A stretch of 64,000 nucleotides of DNA from Homoserinimonas sp044769865. GTDB taxonomy: Bacteria; Actinomycetota; Actinomycetes; Actinomycetales; Microbacteriaceae. The position numbers and the translations under genes were made by a program. Under the pieces are notes generated by a model. The model was given only the letters and a program-made list of their open reading frames with translations. It was not told the DNA's origin and did not search any database. Shown piece by piece: positions 25,102 through 32,549 of this stretch. Numbering within the stretch: the stretch's first letter is position 1; each line of letters opens with the position of its first letter. The DNA lies in contig NZ_JBIZWA010000001.1 of NCBI RefSeq assembly GCF_044769865.1, positions 1,240,001-1,304,000 of the forward strand. The letters run 5' to 3'.

Positions 25102-25868
25102 TCGAGATCCTGACTCCGGCCGAGATCGCGCAGGCGCGCACGAGTGGCGCGCTCGTCGCCGAGATCCTGCACACCATCAAGGGCCGCGCCCGCGTCGGCA
25201 CCAACCTGCTCGAGATCGACCGCTGGGCCAAGGAGATGATTCTCGGCGCGGGTGCCGAGTCCTGCTACGTCGACTACGCGCCATCCTTCGGCCGCGGCCC
25301 CTTCGGCCACTACATCTGCACGGCCGTCAACGACGCGGTGCTGCACGGGATGCCGCACGACTACGCGCTCGCCGACGGCGACCTGCTCACGCTTGACCTC
25401 GCGGTACTCACGGGCGGGATCGCGGCCGACGCGGCCATCAGCTTCATCGTGGGCGACTCGCGCCCGCCCGAGAGCGTCGCCCTGATCGACGCGACGGAGC
25501 GTGCCCTCGCGGCCGGCATCGCGGTGGCCGGTCCGGGTGCCCGCATCGGCGACATCGCGCACGCGATCGGCACCGTGCTGGAGGGGGCGGGCTATCCGAT
25601 CAACCTGCAGTTCGGCGGCCATGGCATCGGCTCGACCATGCACCAGGACCCGCATGTGCCCAACACGGGCCGCCCCGGTCGCGGCTTCACGCTGCGCCCA
25701 GGGCTGATGCTCGCGATCGAGCCTTGGGTCATGATCGACACCGACGAGCTGGTGACGGATGCCGACGGCTGGACCCTCCGCAGCAAGACCGGCTGCCGCA
25801 CGGCCCACAGCGAGCACACGATCGCGATCACCGACGACGGGGTCGAGATCCTCACCCTCCCGCGGTAG
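25098..25868 (+). CDS. map: Type I methionine aminopeptidase-like M24 peptidase
   Basis: 256-residue M24 metallopeptidase. All usual ligands are visible: the substrate His in AVLHGMPHDY, Asp in LTLDLAVLTGG and ADAAISF, His in FGGHGIGSTMHQDPHV, Glu in LAIEPWVMI and in SEHTIAI. This matches MetAP type I, which removes the initiator methionine. Its place, coupled to a GntR catabolic regulator, is unusual for a housekeeping map gene, so it may be an accessory copy or a related dipeptidase. A long stem-loop follows the stop. Confidence 0.87.
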   Translation: MIEILTPAEIAQARTSGALVAEILHTIKGRARVGTNLLEIDRWAKEMILGAGAESCYVDYAPSFGRGPFGHYICTAVNDAVLHGMPHDYALADGDLLTLDLAVLTGGIAADAAISFIVGDSRPPESVALIDATERALAAGIAVAGPGARIGDIAHAIGTVLEGAGYPINLQFGGHGIGSTMHQDPHVPNTGRPGRGFTLRPGLMLAIEPWVMIDTDELVTDADGWTLRSKTGCRTAHSEHTIAITDDGVEILTLPR

Positions 25869-25926
25869 CGCAACGTAAGGCAGGCGCTGGGTGAGACATC
25901 CGGTGTCTGGGTTCCGCGTCCGCTCT

Positions 25927-26012
25927 CCAACGCAACTTCGGAGTTTTGGCGACACGCCGGCCGAGCGGCTGAGATCCGACGGCGTGTCGCCGTTTCTCCG
26001 AAGTTGCGTTGG
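25927..26012. repeat. Long nested palindrome between convergent genes
   Basis: Outer stem of 17 perfect base pairs (25927-25943 with 25996-26012), a TTTT/GTTT internal bulge, then an inner perfect 12-bp stem (25948-25959 with 25980-25991) around a 20-base loop. It lies between the MetAP-like and MHS carrier genes. It could work as a terminator in both directions, but a second ordinary terminator lies beside it, so it may be a mobile or regulatory palindromic element. Confidence 0.75.
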
Positions 26013-26023
26013 TGAACGAGCTG

Positions 26024-26050
26024 CAGGGCCCTGGGGAGTCCAGGGCCCTG
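26024..26050 (-). terminator. Terminator of the MHS carrier gene
   Basis: Perfect 11-bp stem, CAGGGCCCTGG (26024-26034) with CCAGGGCCCTG (26040-26050), five-base loop, 6 bp past the carrier stop codon. Symmetric enough to serve the opposite strand as well. Confidence 0.75.
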
Positions 26051-26056
26051 GCTCAG

Positions 26057-27394
26057 TTAGTTGTTCTCGAGCGCGTTGTTGGCGTCGTTGCGGAACGCCG
26101 CTTCCTTGCGTCCCCATCCGCCGGGGATGACGGCGACCGACACGACGGAGATCGCGCAGACGATCATGAGGTAGACGACGACCGCCTGCCATCCGCCCGC
26201 TGCGAGCAGGGCGACGGCGATGGTCGGCGCGAAGGCGGGTCCGGCGATCTGGGAGATCGTGTAGCCGACGGATGCCCCGGTGTAGCGCACCTCGCGCGTG
26301 AAGATCATCGCGAACAGCGAGCCGGTGACGCCGGCCGAGGGGGCCATCGCGATGCCGAAGATGAGCGTGACGGCGAGAGCGAAGTTCCACGGGTTGCCCG
26401 TGTTGATCAGCAGGAAGCCGATCGGGGTCGCGATGAGCATCAGCACGGCGCCGAGGAAGTACATGGTCTTGCGCCCGTACTTGTCTGACAGCGAGCCGAA
26501 CACGGGGTAGAGCACGGTTGCGACGATGGCGGCGAAGCAGATGCCCATGAGCGCGGCGGTGCGGTCGATGCCGACGCCGCCGCTGTAGTTCACAAGGAAC
26601 GCCATAGTGATGTATGCGAGCACGCCTTGGCTGAGGTAGGTACCGGCGACCATGAAGATCTCGCGCCAGTGCTTGCGGAAGGCGACGACGAGCGGCACCT
26701 TGACGATCTCAGCCTTCTCACGGGCAGCGGCGAACGCGGGGCTCTCGCTGATGGAGAGGCGGATGAAGAGGCCGACGCCGACGAGCAGGATGCTCGCGAT
26801 GAAGGGGATGCGCCAGCCCCACGCGAAGAACTCGGGGTCGGGCAGCTGCGAGACCATGAGGAAGGCGAGGGTCGCGAGGAAGGTGCCTGCGGGCGCGCCC
26901 ATCTGCGGGAAGGCGCCGTAGAAGCCGCGCTTGCCGAGGGGTGCGTGTTCGACCGCCATGAGCGTCGCGCCGCCCCATTCGCCGCCGACCATGAGTCCCT
27001 GCAGGAGGCGGAGGACGGTCAACAGGATGGGGGCCCAGATGCCGATCTGCGCGTAGCCGGGGAGGAGGCCCATGAGGAGGGTCGCAAGCCCCATGCCGAG
27101 TAGGGAGATGACGAGCATCTTCTTGCGGCCGACGCGGTCACCGAAGTGGCCGAAGATGATGCCGCCGAGGGGGCGCGCCAGGAATCCCACGCCGAAGGTG
27201 GCGAAGGAGAGCAGGGTGCCCATGAGTGGGGTCGACTCGGGGAAGAAGATCTGCGGGAACACGAGCGCGGCGGCGGTTCCGTAGATGAAGAAGTCGAAGT
27301 ATTCGACCGTCGTGCCGACGAAGCTGGCGCTCGCGACCTTCAGGGGTGATGTCTTGGCCGTCGGAGTCGCGGGCGGCTGTGTCGTCGTTGTCAC
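26057..27394 (-). CDS. MFS transporter, metabolite:H+ symporter (MHS/ShiA) family
   Basis: 445-residue proton-coupled carrier with about 12 spans. MHS marks: VEYFDFFIYGTAAALVFPQIFF in the first span, GHFGDRVGRKKML in the loop between spans 2 and 3, and RLLQGLMVGGEWGGATLM in span 4. Relatives take up shikimate, proline betaine, dicarboxylates or aromatic acids. It is divergent from the TfdB-like hydroxylase with shared candidate GntR operators, so it probably imports that pathway's substrate. Confidence 0.92.
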   Translation of the reverse strand: MTTTTQPPATPTAKTSPLKVASASFVGTTVEYFDFFIYGTAAALVFPQIFFPESTPLMGTLLSFATFGVGFLARPLGGIIFGHFGDRVGRKKMLVISLLGMGLATLLMGLLPGYAQIGIWAPILLTVLRLLQGLMVGGEWGGATLMAVEHAPLGKRGFYGAFPQMGAPAGTFLATLAFLMVSQLPDPEFFAWGWRIPFIASILLVGVGLFIRLSISESPAFAAAREKAEIVKVPLVVAFRKHWREIFMVAGTYLSQGVLAYITMAFLVNYSGGVGIDRTAALMGICFAAIVATVLYPVFGSLSDKYGRKTMYFLGAVLMLIATPIGFLLINTGNPWNFALAVTLIFGIAMAPSAGVTGSLFAMIFTREVRYTGASVGYTISQIAGPAFAPTIAVALLAAGGWQAVVVYLMIVCAISVVSVAVIPGGWGRKEAAFRNDANNALENN

Positions 27395-27416
27395 GGTTTT
27401 CCTCTCTGAAAACTAA

Positions 27417-27504
27417 CTCGCATGCTAGCGGGTCAGTAGAGAGTATGCGCGTTCGGCAGTTAATTGCAAGTGGATCGCTACTGACAGGCGTGCTAGCATG
27501 CCAG
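27417..27504. promoter_or_regulatory. Mirrored candidate GntR operators in the divergent promoter region
   Basis: CTCGCATGCTAG (27417-27428) and CTAGCATGCCAG (27493-27504) are near-copies of the palindrome before gntR, in mirror positions. Just inside them GTCAGTAG (27432-27439) and CTACTGAC (27478-27485) form a second inverted pair. The whole region is therefore a large imperfect dyad lying 23 bp from the carrier start and 50 bp from the hydroxylase start. Confidence 0.65.
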
Positions 27505-27553
27505 TTGGAGGCGTTCACGCGTCCACCCGTCCCACATCTCGAGGAAGAGAGCG

Positions 27554-29329
27554 ATGCCAGAGAACGCTGAATTCGACACCGACGTGATCGTCGTGGGCAC
27601 GGGCCCCGCCGGCGCCACGACAGCCCTTGCCTTGGCCAAGTACGGTGTGCGCACCCACATGGTGTCCAAGTGGAACTGGCTCGCGAACAGTCCCCGCGCG
27701 CACATCACGAACCAGCGCGCCATGGAGGTGCTTCGCGACCTCGGCGTCGAAGACGAGGCCAAGAAATACGCGACCCCGTGGGAGTACATGGGCGACACCA
27801 TGTTCACGACGAGCCTCGTCGGCGAAGAGATCGCGCGCATCCGCACCTGGGGCACGGGTGATCAGCGCTACGGTGACTACCTCAAGGGCAGCCCGTGCGG
27901 CATGCTCGACATCCCGCAGACCCTCATGGAGCCCGTGCTCGTCAAGAACGCGGCCGCCAATGGAGCGGATGTCTCCTTCAACACCGAGTACCTCTCGCAC
28001 GAGCAGGACGCCGACGGTGTCACCGTACGACTCCTCAACAAGCAGAGCGGCACCGAGTACACGCAGCGCGCCCGCTACCTCGTCGGTGCGGATGGCGCGA
28101 AGTCGAAGGTGGCCCAGGAACTCGACCTTCCCTTCGAAGGCGAACTCGCCCGTGCGGGCACCGTCTACATCCTCTTCACGGCCGACCTCCGCCAGTATGT
28201 CGAGCACCGGCCGAGCATCCTGCACTGGATCATGAACCCGGCGGCGGGCATCGGCGAGATCGGCATGGCCACCTTCCGTGCCATCCGGCCGTGGGACCAG
28301 TGGATCCTGGGCTGGGGCTTCGACATCTCGGCGGGCGAGCCCGACCTGAGCGAGGAGTTCCTGCTCGGCCAAATTCGCACCCTCACGGGCATCCCCGACC
28401 TTGAGGTCGAGATCGACCGCGAGATGATCTGGTACGTCAACCAGCAGCACGCCGAGCTCTACCACCGCGGTCGTGTCTTCTGCGCGGGCGATGCCGTGCA
28501 CCGCCACCCACCGAGCTCGGGCCTCGGCTCCAACACCTGCATGCAGGATGCCTTCAACCTGGCATGGAAGCTCGCCTTCGCGGTCAATGGCTGGGCCGGG
28601 CAGGGGCTGCTCGACAGCTACTCCGACGAGCGCGTGCCCGTCGGCAAGCAGATCGTGGCCAGGGCGAACCAGTCACGCAAGGACTACGCGCCCATCCGTG
28701 CCGCCATCAGCGTGCCGGGCGCCGACGACCCCGTTGCCGCGGGAGTCGAGCGCCTCAAGTCGGGCACGCCCGAGGGGGTCGCCGCCCGCAAGGCACTGTA
28801 TGAGGCCCTCGAGCTCAAGAACACCGAGTTCAACGCCCAGGGCGTCGAGCTCAACCAGCGCTACGAGTCGAGCGCGGTCATCCCCGACCCGACCCTCGGC
28901 GACGAGGTCTGGCAGCGCGACCGCGAGCTCTACCTGCAGGCGACGACGCGGCCGGGGGCGAAGATCCCCCACGCGTGGCTCGTCAACGAGAAGGGCGTGC
29001 GGGTCTCGACGCTCGACGTCACGGGCGGCGGCCGGATGTCGCTGGTGACGGGTCTTTCGGGAACCGCCTGGGCCGAGGCATCCGCTCGCCTCGACGCACC
29101 GTACCTGCGCACCGTCGTGATCGGCGCACCCGAGCACGCCGACCTCTACGGCGACTGGAACGCCGTCAGCGAGATCGATGAGGCCGGCGCGCTGCTCGTG
29201 CGGCCCGACGGCTACATCGCCTGGCGCCAGCCGGCAGGCGTGCACGACACCGATGAAGCAGAGCGACAGCTCACCGCGGCACTCGCGGCAGTCCTCGGCG
29301 CGGCCGAGGGGAATGGAGAGAACTCATGA
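27554..29329 (+). CDS. FAD-dependent phenol hydroxylase, TfdB-like
   Basis: 591-residue two-domain flavoprotein hydroxylase. FAD motif VVGTGPAGATTALAL (GTGPAG at 15-20), PRAHITNQRAMEVLRDLG, YLVGADGAKSKV, and the ribityl motif CAGDAVHRHPPSSGLGSN (Gly312-Asp313). The C-terminal thioredoxin-like domain ends with GALLVRPDGYIAWR. The pattern matches 2,4-dichlorophenol hydroxylase and phenol 2-monooxygenases more than E. coli MhpA. With an MhpB-type dioxygenase two genes on, it most likely ortho-hydroxylates a substituted phenol to the catechol. First gene of its operon; overlaps the hydrolase by 4 bp. Confidence 0.92.
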   Translation: MPENAEFDTDVIVVGTGPAGATTALALAKYGVRTHMVSKWNWLANSPRAHITNQRAMEVLRDLGVEDEAKKYATPWEYMGDTMFTTSLVGEEIARIRTWGTGDQRYGDYLKGSPCGMLDIPQTLMEPVLVKNAAANGADVSFNTEYLSHEQDADGVTVRLLNKQSGTEYTQRARYLVGADGAKSKVAQELDLPFEGELARAGTVYILFTADLRQYVEHRPSILHWIMNPAAGIGEIGMATFRAIRPWDQWILGWGFDISAGEPDLSEEFLLGQIRTLTGIPDLEVEIDREMIWYVNQQHAELYHRGRVFCAGDAVHRHPPSSGLGSNTCMQDAFNLAWKLAFAVNGWAGQGLLDSYSDERVPVGKQIVARANQSRKDYAPIRAAISVPGADDPVAAGVERLKSGTPEGVAARKALYEALELKNTEFNAQGVELNQRYESSAVIPDPTLGDEVWQRDRELYLQATTRPGAKIPHAWLVNEKGVRVSTLDVTGGGRMSLVTGLSGTAWAEASARLDAPYLRTVVIGAPEHADLYGDWNAVSEIDEAGALLVRPDGYIAWRQPAGVHDTDEAERQLTAALAAVLGAAEGNGENS

Positions 29330-30222
29330 CCGAACGACCCTTCGCATCAGTCTGGTCTGACCTGGCCGCCCTCGAATTCAGCCAGGGCTACATCGACGCT
29401 GGCGGGCACCGCACCCGCTACCTTCACGCTGGCGACACGTCCAAGCCCGCGCTCATCATGCTCCACGGCATCACGGGCCACGCGGAGGCGTACTCCCGCA
29501 ACCTGCGATCGCACTCGGAGCACTTCTCCTGCTGGGCGATCGACTTCGTCGGCCACGGCTACTCGGCCAAGCCCGAGCATCCGCTCGAGATCAAGCACTA
29601 CATCGACCAGGTGCTCGCCTTCATGGACGCGATCGGTGTCGAGAAGGCCTACTTCACCGGCGAGTCGCTCGGCGGCTGGGTCACGGCCAAGCTCGCGCAG
29701 CTGCACCCCGAGAAGGTGGAGCGCATTGTGCTCAACACGATGGGCGGCACGATGGCGAACCCGGCCGTCATGGAGCGCCTGCTGACGCTCTCGACCGAGG
29801 CGGCGAACGACCCGTCGTGGGAGCGGGTCAAGGCTCGCCTTGAGTGGCTGATGGCCGACCCGAGCATGGTGACGGATGACCTCATCAAGACCAGGCAGGC
29901 GATCTTCCAGCAGCCCGACTGGAAGATGGCGTGCCAGATGAACATGGCGCTGCAGGACCTCGAGACCCGCAAGCGGAACATGCTCTCGGATGATGACCTG
30001 GCCGCGATCAAGGCGCCCGCCATGGTGCTGTGGACGACGAAGGACCCCTCCGGCCCCGTCGACGAGGGACGTCGCATCGCCTCGCTCATCCCCGGCGCGA
30101 AGCTCGCCGTCATGGAGAACTGCGGTCACTGGCCGCAGTATGAAGACACCGAGACCTTCAACCGACTGCACCTCAACTTCCTGCTCGGCAAGGATGACCC
30201 CCAGGTAAAGGATCCAGCATGA
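29326..30222 (+). CDS. Meta-cleavage product hydrolase, MhpC-like (copy 1)
   Basis: 298-residue alpha/beta hydrolase. Nucleophile Ser114 in GESLGGW, Asp240 in WTTKD and His268 in NCGHWPQYE form the expected triad; the oxyanion region is MLHGITGHAEAY. Such enzymes cleave the carbon-carbon bond of 2-hydroxy-6-oxo-dienoates made by extradiol dioxygenases, giving an acid and 2-hydroxypentadienoate for mhpD. It overlaps both neighbours by 4 bp. From 29549 to its end it is identical to the copy at 36806, while the first ~220 bp differ, mostly at silent sites. Confidence 0.9.
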   Translation: MTERPFASVWSDLAALEFSQGYIDAGGHRTRYLHAGDTSKPALIMLHGITGHAEAYSRNLRSHSEHFSCWAIDFVGHGYSAKPEHPLEIKHYIDQVLAFMDAIGVEKAYFTGESLGGWVTAKLAQLHPEKVERIVLNTMGGTMANPAVMERLLTLSTEAANDPSWERVKARLEWLMADPSMVTDDLIKTRQAIFQQPDWKMACQMNMALQDLETRKRNMLSDDDLAAIKAPAMVLWTTKDPSGPVDEGRRIASLIPGAKLAVMENCGHWPQYEDTETFNRLHLNFLLGKDDPQVKDPA

Positions 30223-30856
30223 CCCTCGCGCTGGTCACGATGTCCCACAGTCCGCTGCTGGAGTTCGTGGACCCACCCGCCGAGGTCAAGGCGGAGGTGG
30301 AGGCGGCCTTCGAGGCGGCCCGCGCCTTCGTCAAGGACTACGACCCCGACCTGGTCATCAACATCGGGCCCGACCACTACAACGGCTTCTTCTACGACAT
30401 CATGCCGCCGTTCTGTGTCGGTTACGAGGCGACCGCGATCGGCGACTTCGGCACGCAGGCCGGGCCGCTGGATGTTCCGACCGACATCGCGCGCGACCTC
30501 ACGTCGTTCCTCATGGAGCGCGACATCGACATGACGGTCTCGCTCAAGATGGAGGTCGACCACGGCGCCGTGCAGCCCATGGAGCTCATCTATGGCGACA
30601 TCGCGGCGAAGCCCGTGCTGCCGATCTTCGTCAACTCGGTGGCGCCGCCCTTCACGCCGCTTCGCCGCATCCGTCACCTCGGAGAGGGGATCGGCGCATT
30701 CGTGCGCGAGAAGCTCGCCGACAAGAAGGTGCTCGTGATCGGCTCCGGCGGGCTCTCGCACGAGCCGCCCGTGCCGCAGATCGCCACGGCGACCCCCGAG
30801 GTGCGCGCGACGCTCCTCGGCGGCGGCCGCAACCTGACGCCCGAGGCTCGGGATGC
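29549..30856 (+). repeat. 1,308-bp segment identical to 37029-38336 (copy 1)
   Basis: Base-by-base comparison at an offset of 7,480 shows no difference from 29549 to 30856. It covers most of the hydrolase gene and two thirds of mhpB. The flanks inside the same genes differ at many third-codon positions. This fits recent gene conversion between older paralogues. Confidence 0.9.
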
Positions 30857-31169
30857 CCGCCAGCAGCGAGTCATCACTGCTGCCCGCGACTTCGCTGCGG
30901 GCATCAACGTGGTGAAGCCGCTCGCGCCCGAGTGGGACCAGGAGCTCATGCGCATCCTGGCCTCGGGCGACCTGTCGCCGATCGACGCGTGGTCACCCGA
31001 CGAGATGACGGAGATCGCGGGCAACTCGTCCCACGAGGTGCGCACGTGGATCGCGGCGTATGCGGCGCTCGGCACGCTGGGCGAGTACACGGTCGACTAC
31101 TCCTTCTACCGGCCGATCCCGGAGTACATCGCGGGCTTCGGCGTCACCGTCGCAACGCTCAACACCTAA
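30219..31169 (+). CDS. mhpB: 3-carboxyethylcatechol 2,3-dioxygenase-like LigB-type extradiol dioxygenase (copy 1)
   Basis: 316-residue type II extradiol dioxygenase very like E. coli MhpB (2,3-dihydroxyphenylpropionate 1,2-dioxygenase). Conserved regions: SHSPLLEFVDPP (His10), PDHYNGFFYDIMPPFC (His53), VDHGAVQPMEL (His115) and GSGGLSHEPPVP (His181), and the C-terminal YRPIPEYIAGFG. Uses Fe2+ and O2 to open a catechol ring next to the side chain. Up to 30856 it is identical to the copy at 37699, then diverges. Last gene of the hydroxylase operon, followed by a strong terminator. Confidence 0.93.
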   Translation: MTLALVTMSHSPLLEFVDPPAEVKAEVEAAFEAARAFVKDYDPDLVINIGPDHYNGFFYDIMPPFCVGYEATAIGDFGTQAGPLDVPTDIARDLTSFLMERDIDMTVSLKMEVDHGAVQPMELIYGDIAAKPVLPIFVNSVAPPFTPLRRIRHLGEGIGAFVREKLADKKVLVIGSGGLSHEPPVPQIATATPEVRATLLGGGRNLTPEARDARQQRVITAARDFAAGINVVKPLAPEWDQELMRILASGDLSPIDAWSPDEMTEIAGNSSHEVRTWIAAYAALGTLGEYTVDYSFYRPIPEYIAGFGVTVATLNT

Positions 31170-31203
31170 GCGGCATCGTCCCGCCCCCACTGAGGAGACG
31201 CAG

Positions 31204-31248
31204 AATCGCCTTCCCACTCCCTTCGCAGGGGGAGGGGAGGCGATTTTT
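31204..31248. terminator. Intrinsic terminator with T-tract after mhpB copy 1
   Basis: 18-bp stem with one mismatch and two wobbles, 31204-31221 with 31228-31245, six-base loop, followed by TTTTT (31244-31248). It ends the plus-strand hydroxylase operon and may also serve the convergent gntR gene. Confidence 0.88.
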
Positions 31249-31287
31249 CGTCCGTTCAGCGGCGGTCGCCGCACGGGCCGCCGGGGA

Positions 31288-31971
31288 TCAGGCGGGAAGG
31301 GCCAGCCCGCGCTCCGACATGATCTCGTGGGAGTGCCGGTAGTGGGCGGCCAGCAGTTCGGCGGTCCGGTCGCCGTCCCGGTCGAGGGCAGCCTGCAGGA
31401 TCTGCGAGTGTTCGTGGTCGATCTCGCTGTGGGCGGGGCCATATGAGGGGGCTGCCCAGCGACGATAGAGCTCGGTTGCGTCGAAGACGGCGGCCGCAAC
31501 CTGCTGCACGATGTCGATGCGGCATGCCGAAAGAAGTGCGAGGTGGAAGGCCCGGTGCGCATCCGTCCATTCCAGGCGGGTCACCGAGGGGTTGAGCGAG
31601 TCGCGGCGCGGTACGCGCGAGAGTCGGTGATGCGTCGTGATGATGAGGTCTTCCCAGTCGAGCGTCCCTCGCTCCACCGCTAGGCGTATGCCGAAGGTGT
31701 CGTTGTTGAGTCGGACCAGCGCAAGGTCGTTGAGTTCTTCCATCGACAGCGTCTGCACGAAGAAGCCGCGCTGCGGGATGTTGGTGACGAGCCGCTCGGT
31801 CGACAGGCGGGTGAGTGCCTCCCGCACGACAGTGGTGCTCGACTCGTATTTCTCTGCCAGCGCGGCGGTTTGAAGCCGGCTGCCGGGGGTGAGATCGCCC
31901 ATCAGGATCGCGTCGCGGATCTGCGCGTACATGCGTCCGCTGAGGGTCGCCGCTGATCCGTTGGGGTTCAC
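31288..31971 (-). CDS. GntR-family transcriptional regulator (FCD type)
   Basis: About 227 residues. The winged helix has MYAQIRDAILMGDLTPGSRLQTAALAEKYESSTTVVREALTRLSTERLV, and the C-terminal FCD domain has AHRAFHLALLSACRI and EHSQILQAALDRDGDRTAELLAAHY. The open frame reaches 32034, but that start would run through the dyad and promoter shared with the Tct operon. The GTG at 31971 is proposed; no good ribosome site decides it. Divergent from tctBAC, so probably its regulator. Confidence 0.85.
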   Translation of the reverse strand: MNPNGSAATLSGRMYAQIRDAILMGDLTPGSRLQTAALAEKYESSTTVVREALTRLSTERLVTNIPQRGFFVQTLSMEELNDLALVRLNNDTFGIRLAVERGTLDWEDLIITTHHRLSRVPRRDSLNPSVTRLEWTDAHRAFHLALLSACRIDIVQQVAAAVFDATELYRRWAAPSYGPAHSEIDHEHSQILQAALDRDGDRTAELLAAHYRHSHEIMSERGLALPA

Positions 31972-31994
31972 TCGGACAACGTAGCAAATCGATT

Positions 31995-32039
31995 GAAAAT
32001 GCGCGACAGTTTGACGAATGCATTTTCTGTCCATAATGT
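31995..32039 (+). promoter_or_regulatory. Promoter of the tct operon with dyad operator
   Basis: TTGACG (32011-32016), 17 bases, TAATGT (32034-32039) is a good -35/-10 pair for the plus strand. GAAAATGC (31995-32002) and GCATTTTC (32020-32027) form a perfect 8-bp inverted repeat around the -35 box, with the right arm in the spacer. This is a placement suited to repression by the adjacent GntR protein. Confidence 0.6.
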
Positions 32040-32072
32040 GGTGGCTCGCACAGCGTGGTGGTCGAAGAGCGG

Positions 32073-32549
32073 ATGGAAATGCAGTTGCGAAAGCACTTAT
32101 TCAGAACGACGAGCGTCGTCATCGTCTTGGCGGCGCTTGCCTGCGTCGTCTACAGCCTGAGCTTGCCCATGGGCTCGCTCGCCAGCCCCGGCGCTGGCAT
32201 GTGGCCGTTTCTCGTCAGCTGCGGCATGGGCATTGCCGCGCTGGTCACCCTGGTGACCGAGAAGGATGCCTCGGCCTATGAGCCGCTCAGCAAGCGCACC
32301 TGGATCATCGTCGCCGGGTTCGGACTCATGATCGCGTTCATCTTTGCCTTCTCCGCCGTCGGACTCACGCTCTCCTGCCTGGCCCTGACGATCGTCTGGC
32401 TGCGCTGGATGGCGCACGAGTCGTGGGCCGTCACCCTCATCCTCGGCGTTGGTCTCACCGCCCTGTTCGTCGTCGGGTTCGACATCCTCCTCGGGGTGCC
32501 GATGCCCAACGACATCCTGCTCAACATCATCACGGGAAGGGGCTTCTGA
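32073..32549 (+). CDS. tctB: Tripartite tricarboxylate transporter small membrane subunit TctB
   Basis: About 158 residues with four predicted membrane spans (TTSVVIVLAALACVVYSLSL, the GMWPFLVSCGMGIAALVTL segment, TWIIVAGFGLMIAFIFAFSAVGL and the last SWAVTLILGVGLTALFVVGF), the layout of TctB/DUF1468. The motif FDILLGVPMPN at the C-terminus is typical. Starts at 32055 (GTG), 32073 and 32079 are all possible; the weak purine stretch upstream favours 32073. Its stop overlaps the tctA start by one base. Confidence 0.88.
   Translation: MEMQLRKHLFRTTSVVIVLAALACVVYSLSLPMGSLASPGAGMWPFLVSCGMGIAALVTLVTEKDASAYEPLSKRTWIIVAGFGLMIAFIFAFSAVGLTLSCLALTIVWLRWMAHESWAVTLILGVGLTALFVVGFDILLGVPMPNDILLNIITGRGF

Noticed and set aside
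31971..32034. Start of the second GntR gene at 32034
   Set aside because: The extension crosses the dyad and the plus-strand promoter and encodes no family-like sequence; the GTG at 31971 is more plausible though not proven.
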